Shown: positions 9,890-19,728, numbered from the stretch's first letter. The stretch is 64,000 bases of DNA from Acidobacteriota bacterium (GCA_947465645.1 CANIBQ010000003.1:62001-126000); one strand, 5' to 3'. Numbers and translations are program-made. Notes: generated by a model not told the origin, from the letters alone.

Positions 9890-12863
9890 TCAAAAATCGA
9901 ACTGCGCGCCGAGCCTCAACAGGCGGCCGCTCAGAATCTGCGTGACGTTCTGCCACGCCGGGCCGTAGTTCGTGTTCATGTTCAGGACGTTGCTCGCGTT
10001 CATCACGTTGTAGACGTCGAAGTTGCCGCGGATGCGCGCGTTGCCCACCAGGCTGAACAGCCTGGAAAATCGCAGGTCCACCTGCTGCAACCGCGGTCCG
10101 AATATCGTCCCCGGCGGGATGATCGGCACGGTGACGTTGGCGTTGCACACCGCCGCCACCCCGCAGGCCGACAGGTTGCGTCCCAGTGACGGCGCGATCG
10201 CCGCGTTCGGTACGACCATGTTAGCGAGGATCGCGATGCCGGCGCTGTTCTGATAGATGGCGCTGGTCTGGATATCCCAGAACAGCGGATAGACCACCAT
10301 GAACTTGGCCTGCGTGCTCGCGCCCCACGGCGGAACGATCCTGCAGTAGTCCGGCCGCGCGTCCTGCGGCGAGTCGACCACCAGGCAATCGTCGGTGACC
10401 GTCCGGCCGAGGCTCACACCACCCGACACCTGCCCGCCCTGACCAAACCGCGCATTGATGGTGGCATCCACGCCGTTGTAGACCCTCGTCTTCTCTCCGA
10501 AGTCCGACGCGGGCCGCGCCAGGTTGTCGCTCTGGCCGAAGAGCGCCGGCCTCAGGTCGTACAACCCGCAGAGGCGATTGCCGCCGCCTCCAGGCAAGCG
10601 GCTGTCGGTGGGGGCGGTGATGCAGAATTCGTTGAAGTCGGCCGGCGTCACCCGCAGGTTGTCGGTGACGAGCAGGCATGTCACGGTGTTGGTCAGCCCG
10701 CTGCCGCCGCATTTGCCGCCGTACCACGTCCGGTAGTAGCCGAAGTTGACGCCGATACCGGGCCGCAGCTCGTGCTGCACCGACACCGCGCCCTGCCAGT
10801 TGTGGTACTGGTCGTTGAAGCCGGTCAGCGCATCCTCCGAGTACCGCGTGCCCGTCGTCGGCTGTCCGAAACTGAGGTTCGACCAGGGACCGCATTCGCC
10901 GTTGGCGGCCGGCGTCGTGAGCACGCAATCGGGGATGAAGTTCCGGTTCGCGTCAGTCCACGTCCGGTTCGTGTTGCGGGTCAGGTTGCTCGACGGGTTG
11001 CCCGTCGACACCCTGATGATTTCGGGATACTGGCCGATCGACACCTTGAGCGCCGTCCTGCCGGTACCGAAGAGGTCGTAGGCCGCCCCGAGCCGCGGGT
11101 TGAGGTTCTTGTAGTTCGGCACGTTGTCGACCGGCGCGAACCGGCGCTCGGGCACGAAATAGCCCGCGCCGAGGACCTGCTCCGGCGTGGACGCGACGAC
11201 CTGGTTGAACCGCACGCCGAGGTTCAGCGTCAGCCGACGGATCGTCCACTGGTCCTGCACGAAGGCCGAGTGGTCGATGACCGACTCCTCGAACGTCCAT
11301 GGCGCGTCGAGCAGCGTGATCTGGTTGGGCACGCCGTTGTTGAACCGGTAGTCCACCGACGTCCCGTACATCGTCTTGTCGAACCCGATCGTCTTGATGT
11401 CGCCCTGACTGGTCTGCCGGAAGTTCACGCCGGCCTTGAAGGCGTGCGAGCCGGTGATGTACGACACCGCGAACCGCTGTTGATACTGGCGGCGGGGAAC
11501 GATACGCGTGGCGACGTTGCCGTAGGTGAGGTTGAGCGCCTGGTCGGTGATCCGGTAGTCGGTGACGGCGACGCCGTCCGCCCGCCCGTCGTTCTGGTCG
11601 AGGTTCTGCGCCGCGATGCCGCCTTCGAGCAGGATGCGGTTGGTCGCGGGATTGGTCCACGCCAGGGTCGGGTTGTAGTTCGGATAGTACGCGTGCGGCC
11701 CCGCCGCTTCCGGCGTCACCTGGGTGCCGCCGGTCAGCAGGTTGAAGACGCAGTTGCAGTTGTTCTGCAGGGAGCTCGCAAACACGATCTTGTGCTTCTG
11801 GGCCGCCTGCCAGGTGAGCCGCAGGCTGAGGTCCTTCGAGTAGTCGTTGGTGTTGGCCGGACGGCTCAGGTCGGGTTCGTAGAGGAGCGACTGGGGCTGT
11901 GTGAGCTTGTTCCAGTAGACGCCGTCGGCGAATTGTTGGGTGACGCCTTCGCGCGCGGCGGCAAAGAACCAGAGGCGATCGCGCTTGACCGGGCCACCGA
12001 CCGCCACTCCCGTATCCCTGAATTTCTTCAGCGCGCCGACCCGCTTGGGGTCGAGCCCCCTGGCGAACAGTTCGTCGCTGGCGTTGCTCGTTTCGAGGCT
12101 CGGCCCCGAGTACGCGAACGACGCCGTGCCGGAGAAGAGGTTGCCGCCGTCCCTGGCGATCATGTTGATCTGCATGCCGCCGCTGTCGCGATCGGCGCCG
12201 ACGCCGGCGGTCTCGAGGACGACTTCCTGGATGTTCAACTGGTTGTAGACGAACACGCCCTGCGTGGAATTCGGCAACTGTTGATTCATCCCGTCGACGA
12301 AGGGCTGCGCTTCCGGTCCGCCGTGAACGCTGTAGCGCGTCTGCGTGCGGTCGCTGGTGCCGCCGACGCCGCGGTTGAATTCCTGCGTGAGCGTGGCGCC
12401 CGGAAGCACCGCGGCGAGCGTGGTGAGACGCCCGGCGCCCGGCAATGACTCGAGCGTGTCTTTCTCGAACTGCACCTGCGCGCGCGAGCTGCGGATGTCG
12501 ACCGTCGGCGCTTCGCCCGTCACCGTGACCGTCTCCTCGAGCGAGCCGACGGCGAGCTCGGCGTTGACCGTCGCCGCGAACTCGGCCTGCAGCGCCAGCC
12601 CCTCGCGCTTCACCGTGCTGAACCCGGGGAGCGTAAAGGTCACGGTGTAGACGCCGGGCCTCAAATCCGGGACACGGTACACGCCCTGGCTGTCGGACAC
12701 GCCGATGCGCGTCCCTTCGATGAGCGCCGGGCTGGCCGCCTCGACAGTCACCCCCGGACCCGTCGCGGACGACGCCGGTGATGCTGCTTTGGGCCCACGC
12801 CCAGTCCGGGACGAGCAGCAGGGCCGGGATCATGACAAGACGTGCGAGCTTCTGGACGTCCAT
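9890..12863 (-). pseudogene. TonB-dependent receptor-like protein, frameshifted near the N-terminus
   Basis: The N-terminus (signal peptide ending DWAWAQ, then SSITGVVRDGSG) is read in one frame from the ATG at 12863. The remaining ~950 aa (starting VTVEAASPALIEGT) are in another frame. Compared with the two intact paralogues in this window, which read SGAVLPGVTVEAASP, 14 nt are missing at about 12758-12768, which shifts the frame and removes AVLP. The rest looks intact: a carboxypeptidase-regulatory-like domain, a plug with repeated ETVTVTGE, and a long beta-barrel ending in an aromatic residue (QFDF). If the deletion is real, no exported full-length protein is made. A sequencing error is the alternative. 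It sits 3 nt after the DoxX gene. Confidence 0.75.
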
Positions 12864-12866
12864 CTG

Positions 12867-13658
12867 TTATGCCCTCTTTTTCATATAGCTCTCGAGGCTG
12901 AAAGAACCGGGACCCGCGGCCGACAGGAACAGGAACAGGAAGCAGTTCAGGATCGCGGCTTCCTGGTTGGGCTCGACGAAGCTTCCCCAGAAGCCATCCG
13001 GGGCGTGGTTGAGGAAATACGCGAATGCCATCTCGCCCGAAAGCAGGAAGGCGATCGGACGCGTGAAGAGCCCGACGGCGAGCAGTGGGCCGCCGACGCA
13101 TTCAAGCGTCCCGGCCAGGGTGCGAAGCGAAACCAGCGTCACCGGAATGCGTCCGGCGAACTTTTCCAGCCCGTGGGGGAAGAACAGCAGCCCCGCGGTG
13201 ATGCGCAGCACGCCCAGCGCATGCGGCGTCCACGGCAACTGCTTGGCCGCCGCCTCGGGATTACGCAGCCAGTCGATGCTCCAGGAGCCGGGACCGGCGG
13301 CGAACAGATAGACGAAGAAGAGCGCCGGCAGCAACAGCGGATCGGTGGGCCCGCGTCCCCATATCTCCTGCCCTGCGCCAAGGTAGACGTCCTGTCCGGT
13401 GAACGCCTCCCGCAGCGGACCGGCGGCCCATACCGCCACGTAGAGCGGCGCGAGCACGACCGCGACCGGCCTTGTGAACAGCCCGAGCATGAGCAGGATG
13501 CCGCCGGGAAAGGCGAGCCACTTGACGACACCGTGAAGCGATGTGGTTTCGACCGGTGTGAACGCGGCCGGAAAACCGAGCACCTGCTCCATCCCGTGCC
13601 GCAGGACCAGAAGCCCGATGACGATCCGCGCGAGACTCTGCAGTCGCAGCGTCCACAT
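12867..13658 (-). CDS. Double DoxX-family membrane protein
   Basis: Product of 263 aa from the ATG at 13658 (MWTLRLQSLARIVIG). It consists of two DoxX-like units in tandem, each with a pattern of R-I-[VT]-x-G-L-L, HG-[ML]-E-[QK], and LGLFTRP or VGLFTRP followed by a long helix, giving about eight membrane segments. DoxX proteins are small four-helix proteins linked to quinone redox or sulfur metabolism, usually as single units, so this is an internal duplication. The open frame continues upstream through a decayed gene as far as 14000, but nothing in that stretch belongs to DoxX. Confidence 0.8.
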   Translation of the reverse strand: MWTLRLQSLARIVIGLLVLRHGMEQVLGFPAAFTPVETTSLHGVVKWLAFPGGILLMLGLFTRPVAVVLAPLYVAVWAAGPLREAFTGQDVYLGAGQEIWGRGPTDPLLLPALFFVYLFAAGPGSWSIDWLRNPEAAAKQLPWTPHALGVLRITAGLLFFPHGLEKFAGRIPVTLVSLRTLAGTLECVGGPLLAVGLFTRPIAFLLSGEMAFAYFLNHAPDGFWGSFVEPNQEAAILNCFLFLFLSAAGPGSFSLESYMKKRA

Positions 13659-13661
13659 ATC

Positions 13662-14000
13662 TACTTCCCGGTCGTCTGGCTGGAGATTTCCCTGGTGTAC
13701 GCCTGCGCCTCTGATGCCGCGGGAATCATCTCCATCAGGTCCAGACCGGGTGGCATGCTGGATGAACCCGCCGATCGCCTGCACGCGACCGTAGACCTCG
13801 TCGTCGAGCCGGCCGTCGAGCGCGAGCGGCCGATCGATGCGTACCGCGCGGAGCACCGCGCGTCCCTTCTCGTCGCGCGTGACGGTGTCGGGCGCGATCG
13901 GTGGAGCGATACCGTCCACGAGATCGACGCCAGTCTGCGCCACCGCAGCCGACCCGGACAGAGCGATGACGACCACGAATAATGCGAGAGCCCTGGTCAT
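13662..14000 (-). pseudogene. Decayed exported protein with CBM9-like start
   Basis: From an ATG at 14000 the sequence encodes a clear signal peptide (residues 1-22, ending AVAQ) and then RIDRPLALDGRLDDEVYGR and GGFIQ, the start typical of large exported proteins with a family-9 carbohydrate-binding-like domain. After about residue 82 the family pattern is lost. A different frame then reads a plausible C-terminal tail (SSSMPPGLDLMEMIPAASE...TTGK, stop at 13661-13663). This fits an internal deletion with frameshift that left only the two ends. The first frame runs on without a stop into the DoxX gene, which would create a meaningless fusion. Confidence 0.5.
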
Positions 14001-14012
14001 GCGCGAGACTCG

Positions 14013-14459
14013 CTATCGCGTGGGGCAGGGGTCTGGCAGTTGGCGCCAGGATTCGACGTCGAGCACGACCTGGTTGTAGAGGGGATCCCGCCGGGGATCC
14101 GAGTAGACAGGATTCTGCGGCATGGCGCCGCCGATCCGGATGCGGCCTCCGGCTATGGCGACCCCGCCGGGACCGGAGAGCTGCGATGTGCGCACCAGGC
14201 CGGTGACTTCGACCATCGATCCCTCGTGCACCTTGATCTCGTTGAGAAGTGTCTTCGAGGCCGAAAGGCGAAAGCGGCGGCCGGGCTCGATCTCCGAGCG
14301 CACGGGCTCGTGTCCCGGGCTCTCGGCGACGATGAACGTCCGCCCGTTCGCGCAGCCGGGAATGGAAATCCGCGAGGAGTCCTTGGGGACCTTCCGCTCC
14401 TGCGCCTGGAGCGCGGAGCCGGACATGACAGCCAGCGCCACCAGGATGAAAACGCGCAT
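14013..14459 (-). CDS. Small exported protein, unknown function
   Basis: From the ATG at 14459 the product is 148 aa with a signal peptide (MRVFILVALAVMSGSALQAQ). The mature part has a Cys near SIPGCANGRTFIV, a basic segment, and a C-terminal Pro-rich stretch before a terminal Cys (DPCPTR). The VHEGSMVEVTGLVRTSQ section resembles an OB-fold strand pattern. No family is assigned. It ends 12 nt before the decayed gene on the same strand. Confidence 0.55.
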   Translation of the reverse strand: MRVFILVALAVMSGSALQAQERKVPKDSSRISIPGCANGRTFIVAESPGHEPVRSEIEPGRRFRLSASKTLLNEIKVHEGSMVEVTGLVRTSQLSGPGGVAIAGGRIRIGGAMPQNPVYSDPRRDPLYNQVVLDVESWRQLPDPCPTR

Positions 14460-14580
14460 GACGGCAGTGTACCCGCGCTTTGTGCTTCCGCCTACCGCGC
14501 CCACGCGGTATTACTCGGGTCAGGCTGAAGCCGTACGACGTCGCTCAGCGTTCGGATGAGGAGCGCCTCGCGGACCGTTG

Positions 14581-14646
14581 AGGTCCGCGCCGCACTGACC
14601 GAGAGTCGAAAGCCGAAAGCCCGGAGCCGAAAGCCCGGAGCCCAAT
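14581..14646. repeat. Heptamer repeat, GAAAGCC/CGGAGCC type
   Basis: Tandem 7-nt units (gtcgaaa, gccgaaa, gcccgga, gccgaaa, gcccgga) occupy the short intergenic space between two minus-strand genes. The period is the same as in the GTTGTCG arrays but the sequence differs. Confidence 0.6.
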
Positions 14647-14655
14647 AGAGCCCGG

Positions 14656-15843
14656 TTACGCGAGGAGATACTCCCGGACTTCGGGATCGCGGAAGCGCCA
14701 GAGGACGTTGTCGATGAAGTAATGGTGGATGTTGATGAAGAGCATTGCCGCCGTGAAGAAGAAGAACATCTGCCACGAGTTGTAGGTGCCCAGCACGTTG
14801 TCGACGGTGTTGGGCAGGAACTCGAAGAAGAGCCATCCGGCCAGGACGACGCCGACGATCACGGCGGTGGCCTGGACTTCGCGGTGCTTCACGGTCTTCA
14901 GGCGCGAGTCTTCCATCTTGTAGACAAACGCCAGGTACTGCAGCGAGTGAAAGAGCGGCGTCAGCAAGAAGTAATACTCGTATTGCCGCGTCTGCGGCAG
15001 CCACCAGATGTAGAGCGCGACGAACGGCGCCAGCAGATTCAGGCTCGGTACCTGGCCCGTGTCCCTGTAGTTGCCGTAGAAGACCCTGTAGACGACGAGG
15101 CAGAAGCCGGCGCCGACGACGAGCTGTGAGATCGGTCCGGCCACGTTCGGCAGATCGAGCGTGTGGTACTTGAAGTTCGAGAAGATGCTCTCCGACCCGC
15201 TGATGTTGCTGTAGACGAAGTTCATCCCCCAGATGCTGAGCAGCCCCCACTTGGTGAGGTCGCGCTGCTGCTTCGTCATCGTGTAGCCGTCGAAATGCGC
15301 GTACACCATCATGCAGCCGAAGACCTGCTTGGTGTAGTGCCAGCCGACGGTGAAGATCATCACGTTGAAGACGGCGGTGAAGAGCACGTCGCCGAGCCGC
15401 GGTCCCGAGAGGACGTTGGCGTTCGCGCCCCACGGTGTCAGCGCGCTGCGGAGGTCGGACACGACCGGCAGGTCTGTCACCGGCACCGCGAAGTTGAAGT
15501 ACGCCACGACGAACACCGCCGCCATCAGCAGCGGCACGGCGATGAGCTGCCACCAGTTGCGCAGGACGAACGCGCTGCCGCGGCTGTACGCGAGCTTGTA
15601 GGAAATCAGGAAGTGCGGGTAGTTGACGAGCAGCGACAGCGACGCGGTGGTGACCGTGAGGTTCTTGAAGTGCTGATCGACCGCCCAGCTCGTCCTGAAC
15701 CCCTGCACCGCGATCATCACCAGCCACACCAGGATGCTGGCGCCGCCGAGCAGCCAGAAATCGAGGTAGCGCGTCGTCAGCGCATGCGCGCCGCCGGCGC
15801 CCTCGACGTGCGGGCGTGGTCCGGATACGGCGACCGTGTTCAC
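14656..15843 (-). CDS. Polytopic membrane protein with His-rich motifs
   Basis: The likely start is GTG at 15843, nine nt after the stop of the metallo-hydrolase gene; no ATG exists near the start of homologous-looking sequence. The 395-aa product has about ten hydrophobic helices. Conserved-looking polar motifs include VGWHYTKQVFGCMMVYAHFDG, HSLQYLAFVYKME and, near the end, NIHHYFIDNVLWR. The HHYFID motif with other membrane-embedded His recalls di-iron membrane oxygenases and desaturases, but the classical three-His-box spacing is not established, so the activity is unknown. It is probably cotranscribed with the upstream metallo-beta-lactamase-fold gene. Confidence 0.65.
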   Translation of the reverse strand: MNTVAVSGPRPHVEGAGGAHALTTRYLDFWLLGGASILVWLVMIAVQGFRTSWAVDQHFKNLTVTTASLSLLVNYPHFLISYKLAYSRGSAFVLRNWWQLIAVPLLMAAVFVVAYFNFAVPVTDLPVVSDLRSALTPWGANANVLSGPRLGDVLFTAVFNVMIFTVGWHYTKQVFGCMMVYAHFDGYTMTKQQRDLTKWGLLSIWGMNFVYSNISGSESIFSNFKYHTLDLPNVAGPISQLVVGAGFCLVVYRVFYGNYRDTGQVPSLNLLAPFVALYIWWLPQTRQYEYYFLLTPLFHSLQYLAFVYKMEDSRLKTVKHREVQATAVIVGVVLAGWLFFEFLPNTVDNVLGTYNSWQMFFFFTAAMLFINIHHYFIDNVLWRFRDPEVREYLLA

Positions 15844-15851
15844 GGAGGGCG

Positions 15852-16802
15852 CTATTTCGTTTCCTTGTAGATCAGGTCTACGTTCGCGCGCACGCGAACG
15901 GGGATGGGCATCGCCTCGTATCCGGGGTACTTCGCCGGCGTCTTCCAGGCGCTTGCCGTTTCGTCCACGGTCTTGCCTGCCCTCTTGCCGTCCTGGGCGG
16001 CCTTCACGAAGTCCTGCACGTAGGAGATGAACTCGCGCAGCTCGGCGCGGGTGGTCGTCGCGGCGAAATGCCCGTTGACGATCTTTTCGACCCTGGCCGT
16101 GTCTGCCCAGTTCGCCGTCCTGGTCAGCGTGTCGGCGTAGCCCACGCCGGTGCCGCCGTTGTTGGCGTCCATGCCGGGGAGGCCCTTGCCGGCAAACACG
16201 TCGGCCATGTGCAGCACGCGCGCGGACGGGAAGAAGACCATCGCGTCGCCGTTGGTGTGCGCCGGCCCGAAGTAATGGAGCTCGATCTGATCGGCGCCGT
16301 TGCCGATCGTCATCTTGTCCTTGAACGTCCGCTTCGGCAGGTTCGTTCCCTGGTTCCTGGTGAAGATGTTCGGCGCGGGACCGGTGGCCGGCGCGGCCAC
16401 GAACGACGCTGGGCGCATCGCCGCCATGTTCGCCTTGGTGTTCTCGTGCGTCACGACATCCACGGTGGCGGGGAACTCGACGTTGCCGCTCACGTGATCG
16501 CCATGGGTATGCGTGTTGATGATCGTCGTCACCGGCTTGTTGGTAATCGTCTTGATCTTCTCGAGCAGCGGCTGGCCCCACCCGGGGTTCTTGGTGTCGA
16601 CCACCACCACGCCGTTGGCGGTGAGGAAGACGGAGGTGTTGCCACCGCTGGCCGGCAAGGCCTTGAGGACGTACAGATTGTCCGCCAGCTTCTCGACCTC
16701 GATGGCCGACGCCGACGGTCCGGGCGGCTGCTGAAGGGCCGCCGCGGTCAGGGACAGGGCGCCGAACAGCAGCAGGGCACCCAGGACAATCTGTCTTCGC
16801 AT
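15852..16802 (-). CDS. Exported MBL-fold metallo-hydrolase
   Basis: Protein of 316 aa from the ATG at 16802, which has a GGAGG ribosome site overlapping an upstream ATG at 16814. Residues 1-25 are a signal peptide. The zinc motif THTHGDHVSG is intact, followed by a further His (FGPAHTNGD), an Asp (HMADVF) and a final His (VNGHF), the ligand set of metallo-beta-lactamase-fold hydrolases. The alignment pattern is closer to exported Vmh-type or quinoprotein-relay hydrolases than to true beta-lactamases. The substrate is unknown. The membrane protein gene follows after 8 nt. Confidence 0.85.
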   Translation of the reverse strand: MRRQIVLGALLLFGALSLTAAALQQPPGPSASAIEVEKLADNLYVLKALPASGGNTSVFLTANGVVVVDTKNPGWGQPLLEKIKTITNKPVTTIINTHTHGDHVSGNVEFPATVDVVTHENTKANMAAMRPASFVAAPATGPAPNIFTRNQGTNLPKRTFKDKMTIGNGADQIELHYFGPAHTNGDAMVFFPSARVLHMADVFAGKGLPGMDANNGGTGVGYADTLTRTANWADTARVEKIVNGHFAATTTRAELREFISYVQDFVKAAQDGKRAGKTVDETASAWKTPAKYPGYEAMPIPVRVRANVDLIYKETK

Positions 16803-16926
16803 CACTGCCTCCATCTCAAAAAGACGGGGAATGATACCGTTTTCCCGCCTCGACGCCCATTACATGGAACAATTCTGCCCAGTCGAGCTTGAAAAGCCCG
16901 GCAGGAGTTGTGAATATGGTTCCTGC

Positions 16927-17631
16927 ATGATTAAGGTCGAGCTCCACAGCCATACCGCGGACGACCCGCTCGACCGCATCCCTTACACCACCCGTGAGTT
17001 AATCGACCGCGCGGCCGAGCTTGGCTACGGCGCGCTGGCGGTGACGCTGCACGACCGGCAGCTCGACCTGCGGCCGCTCGAAACCTACGCCATGGAGCGC
17101 GGCATCGTCCTCATTCCCGGCATCGAGCGCACGGTGGAGGGCCGCCACGTGCTGCTGCTCAATTTCGAGCGTGGCGCAGAAGACGTCGCGACGTTCGAGG
17201 ACGTGCGGCGGCTGAAGAGGGAGGGGGCCGGCCTGGTCGTCGCGCCGCATCCGTTCTTTCCCGCGGGCATGTCCCTTCTCGGCTGCATGAACCGGTATCC
17301 GGATCTGTTCGACGCGGTGGAATACAACGCCATGTACACCTCGTCGCTCAACTTCAACCGGTTCGCCGAAGGGTGGGCCAGGCGGCACGGCAAGCCGATG
17401 GTCGGCAACGGCGACGTCCACCGGATCGAGCAGCTCGGAACGACGTATTCGCTGGTCGATGCCGCACCCACCGCGGCCGCGATCTGCGGCGCCATCGCCG
17501 CCGGACGTGTAAAGGTCGTCAGCCGGCCCATCTCGTGGGCCGCCGCCGCCCGGATCATGGGGAGCCTTTACAAGGCAAAGTATCTCGGCGCGCCGTCGCG
17601 GTCGTCCCAGCCGTCCCAGGTTCCCGCCTAG
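16927..17631 (+). CDS. PHP-domain phosphoesterase-like protein
   Basis: From the ATG at 16927 the product is 234 aa with no signal peptide. The N-terminus IKVELHSHTADD holds the PHP motif HxH, followed by VTLHD, PGIER (Glu ligand), APHPFF, and GNGDVHR (Asp/His ligands), so all metal ligands of the PHP fold are present. Single-domain PHP proteins hydrolyse phosphoesters such as histidinol phosphate or 5'-nucleotides; the substrate is not determinable. The upstream 32 codons of the open frame lack any domain. Confidence 0.8.
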   Translation: MIKVELHSHTADDPLDRIPYTTRELIDRAAELGYGALAVTLHDRQLDLRPLETYAMERGIVLIPGIERTVEGRHVLLLNFERGAEDVATFEDVRRLKREGAGLVVAPHPFFPAGMSLLGCMNRYPDLFDAVEYNAMYTSSLNFNRFAEGWARRHGKPMVGNGDVHRIEQLGTTYSLVDAAPTAAAICGAIAAGRVKVVSRPISWAAAARIMGSLYKAKYLGAPSRSSQPSQVPA

Positions 17632-17685
17632 TCGGCGAAAGGACCCGCCGTACGCTCAACTTGGGCTAACCTTTCGTGTAAGCCC

Positions 17686-19224
17686 ATGCAGGTGACCGCT
17701 CCCGCCGCGCTCTCGCTTACACAGCTCCTGCACGCCATTCTGACGAGCCGCGTCTACGACGTCGCGCGCGAGACGCCGCTCGACCCGGCGCCGATCCTGT
17801 CGCGCCGCCTCGGCAACGACGTGCTGCTCAAGCGCGAGGATCTGCAGCCGGTCTTCAGCTTCAAGCTGCGCGGCGCCTACAACAAGATCGCGCATCTCAC
17901 CGACGAAGAACGCCGTCGCGGCATAATCACCGCCAGCGCCGGCAACCACTCGCAGGGCGTCGCGTTCTCGGCGCGGAAGCTCGGGCTGCGCGCGGTCATC
18001 GTGATGCCGCAGACGACGCCCTCGATCAAGGTGGATGCGGTGAGAGGCATGGGCGCCGAGGTGGTGCTGGCGGGCGACAGCTACGCCGACGCGAAGGCGC
18101 ACTGCGACACGCTGGTGGCCGAGACGGGGATGACGTTCATTCATCCCTTCGACGATCCGCTGGTGATCGCGGGGCAGGGGACCATCGGCGCGGAGATTCT
18201 CCGTCACAGCCAGGATCGGCTGTCGGCGGTGTTCGTTCCGATCGGCGGCGGCGGACTCATCGCCGGCATCGCGGGCTATATCAAGATGCTGCGGCCCGAC
18301 GTGAAGGTGATCGGCGTCGAGCCGTTCGAGGCCGACGCGATGTACCAATCGGTCGCTGCCGGGCGGCGCGTGCGCCTCGATCACGTCGGCATCTTCGCGG
18401 ACGGCGTCGCGGTGCGCGAAGTCGGCGAGATCACCTTTCCGATCGTCCAGGAGACGGTGGACGAGATCGTCCGCGTCTCCAACGACGAGGTCTGCGCGGC
18501 GATCAAGGACATCTTCGACGACACGCGGACGGTGATGGAGCCGGCGGGCGCGCTCGCGGTCGCGGGGCTGAAGGCCTGGGTCGAGCGTGAAGGCGTGCGC
18601 GGCCAGTCGCTGGTCGCGGTGCTGAGCGGCGCCAACATGAACTTCGATCGGCTGCGGTTCGTGGCCGAGCGGGCCGAGCTGGGCGAAGCGCGAGAGGCGC
18701 TGCTGGCGGTGACGATTCCCGAGCGCGCCGGTGCGTTCCGCGAGTTCTGCGCCGCGCTCGGCCGCCGCGTCGTGACCGAGTTCAACTATCGATTGAGCGG
18801 CCGGCGCCAGGCGCACATCTTCGTCGGGATCGCGACCCAGTCGCGGCAGGACGCCGCGGCGCTCGCCGCGCAGCTCAATGCCGCTGGCTACGAGACGGCC
18901 GACCTCACCGACAACGAGATGGCGAAGCTCCACGTGCGCCACATGGTCGGGGGCCACGCGCCCGAGGTGCGCCACGAACGGCTCTGCCGGTTCGAGTTCC
19001 CCGAGCGTCCTGGTGCGTTGACGAACTTTCTCGACAAGCTGGGCGGGCGCTGGAACATCAGCCTCTTCCACTACCGCAATCACGGCGCCGACTTCGGCCG
19101 GGTGCTGGCCGGCTTCGAGGTCGAGGACCCCGACCTGCCGGCGTTCCGCGAGTTCCTCGAGGGGCTCGGCTATACGTACACCACCGAGTACGACAACCCT
19201 GCCTACACGTTCTTCCTGGGATAG
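17686..19224 (+). CDS. ilvA: Threonine ammonia-lyase (threonine dehydratase), biosynthetic
   Basis: Protein of 512 aa, the length of the biosynthetic enzyme that converts threonine to 2-oxobutanoate for isoleucine synthesis. The PLP lysine is K60 in FSFKLRGAYNK, the substrate loop is SAGNHSQGVAF, and the glycine-rich PLP-phosphate loop is PIGGGGLIAG. Two C-terminal regulatory ACT-like domains follow (residues ~340-420 and ~430-512, each starting with an ERAGAF or ERPGAL strand), the site of isoleucine feedback control. The gene is followed 48 nt later by tadA on the same strand. No leader attenuator is evident in the 54-nt upstream gap. Confidence 0.96.
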   Translation: MQVTAPAALSLTQLLHAILTSRVYDVARETPLDPAPILSRRLGNDVLLKREDLQPVFSFKLRGAYNKIAHLTDEERRRGIITASAGNHSQGVAFSARKLGLRAVIVMPQTTPSIKVDAVRGMGAEVVLAGDSYADAKAHCDTLVAETGMTFIHPFDDPLVIAGQGTIGAEILRHSQDRLSAVFVPIGGGGLIAGIAGYIKMLRPDVKVIGVEPFEADAMYQSVAAGRRVRLDHVGIFADGVAVREVGEITFPIVQETVDEIVRVSNDEVCAAIKDIFDDTRTVMEPAGALAVAGLKAWVEREGVRGQSLVAVLSGANMNFDRLRFVAERAELGEAREALLAVTIPERAGAFREFCAALGRRVVTEFNYRLSGRRQAHIFVGIATQSRQDAAALAAQLNAAGYETADLTDNEMAKLHVRHMVGGHAPEVRHERLCRFEFPERPGALTNFLDKLGGRWNISLFHYRNHGADFGRVLAGFEVEDPDLPAFREFLEGLGYTYTTEYDNPAYTFFLG

Positions 19225-19272
19225 ACGCCTGAAATACCGCACGTCGCCCGGGCTCTCGAGCTGACGCGGACG

Positions 19273-19728
19273 ATGTCGCACGAGACGTTCATGGAGGCCG
19301 CGATCGAGCAGGCCCGTCTCGCGGTCGCCGCGGGTGAGGTGCCGATCGGCGCCGTGCTCGTCGTCAACGGCGCGATCGTGTCGCGCGCCTACAACCAGCC
19401 CATTACGTCGGTGGATCCCACGGCGCATGCGGAAGTGATCGTGCTGCGCGAGGCGGCCAGGGCCGCGGGAAACTACCGGCTCACCGATGCCACCGTGTAC
19501 GTCACGCTCGAGCCGTGCCTGATGTGCGTAGGCGCCCTGGTGCACGCCCGCGTGCGCGAGGTCGTCTACGGCGCGGCGGAGCCGAAGACCGGCGCGCTGG
19601 TGTCGTCGATCCGGGCGCTGGAATCGCCCGGGCTGAACCACCGGTTCGCCGTCACCGGCGGCGTGCTCGAAGAGCCGTGCCGCACGCTGGTGCAGGAATT
19701 CTTCCGCGCCAGGCGCAGGCAGTCCTGA
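19273..19728 (+). CDS. tadA: tRNA adenosine(34) deaminase TadA
   Basis: Protein of 151 aa. The zinc-dependent deaminase motifs are complete: HAE (H52, E54) and PCLMC (C82, C85). It deaminates A34 of tRNA-Arg(ACG) to inosine for wobble decoding. AxGEVPIGAVLV at the N-terminus is typical of TadA rather than cytidine or guanine deaminases. It shares orientation with ilvA, 48 nt upstream. A palindromic repeat region follows. Confidence 0.95.
   Translation: MSHETFMEAAIEQARLAVAAGEVPIGAVLVVNGAIVSRAYNQPITSVDPTAHAEVIVLREAARAAGNYRLTDATVYVTLEPCLMCVGALVHARVREVVYGAAEPKTGALVSSIRALESPGLNHRFAVTGGVLEEPCRTLVQEFFRARRRQS

Noticed and set aside
10953..12863. 636-aa minus-strand frame starting with the receptor signal peptide
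   Set aside because: Only the first ~35 residues are real receptor sequence; after the 14-nt deletion the frame is an out-of-phase shadow of the receptor.
12867..14000. A 377-aa fusion of a CBM9-like leader and DoxX
   Set aside because: The middle has no pattern of either family, the leader is better explained as a decayed gene, and the DoxX ATG at 13658 starts exactly at its first helix.
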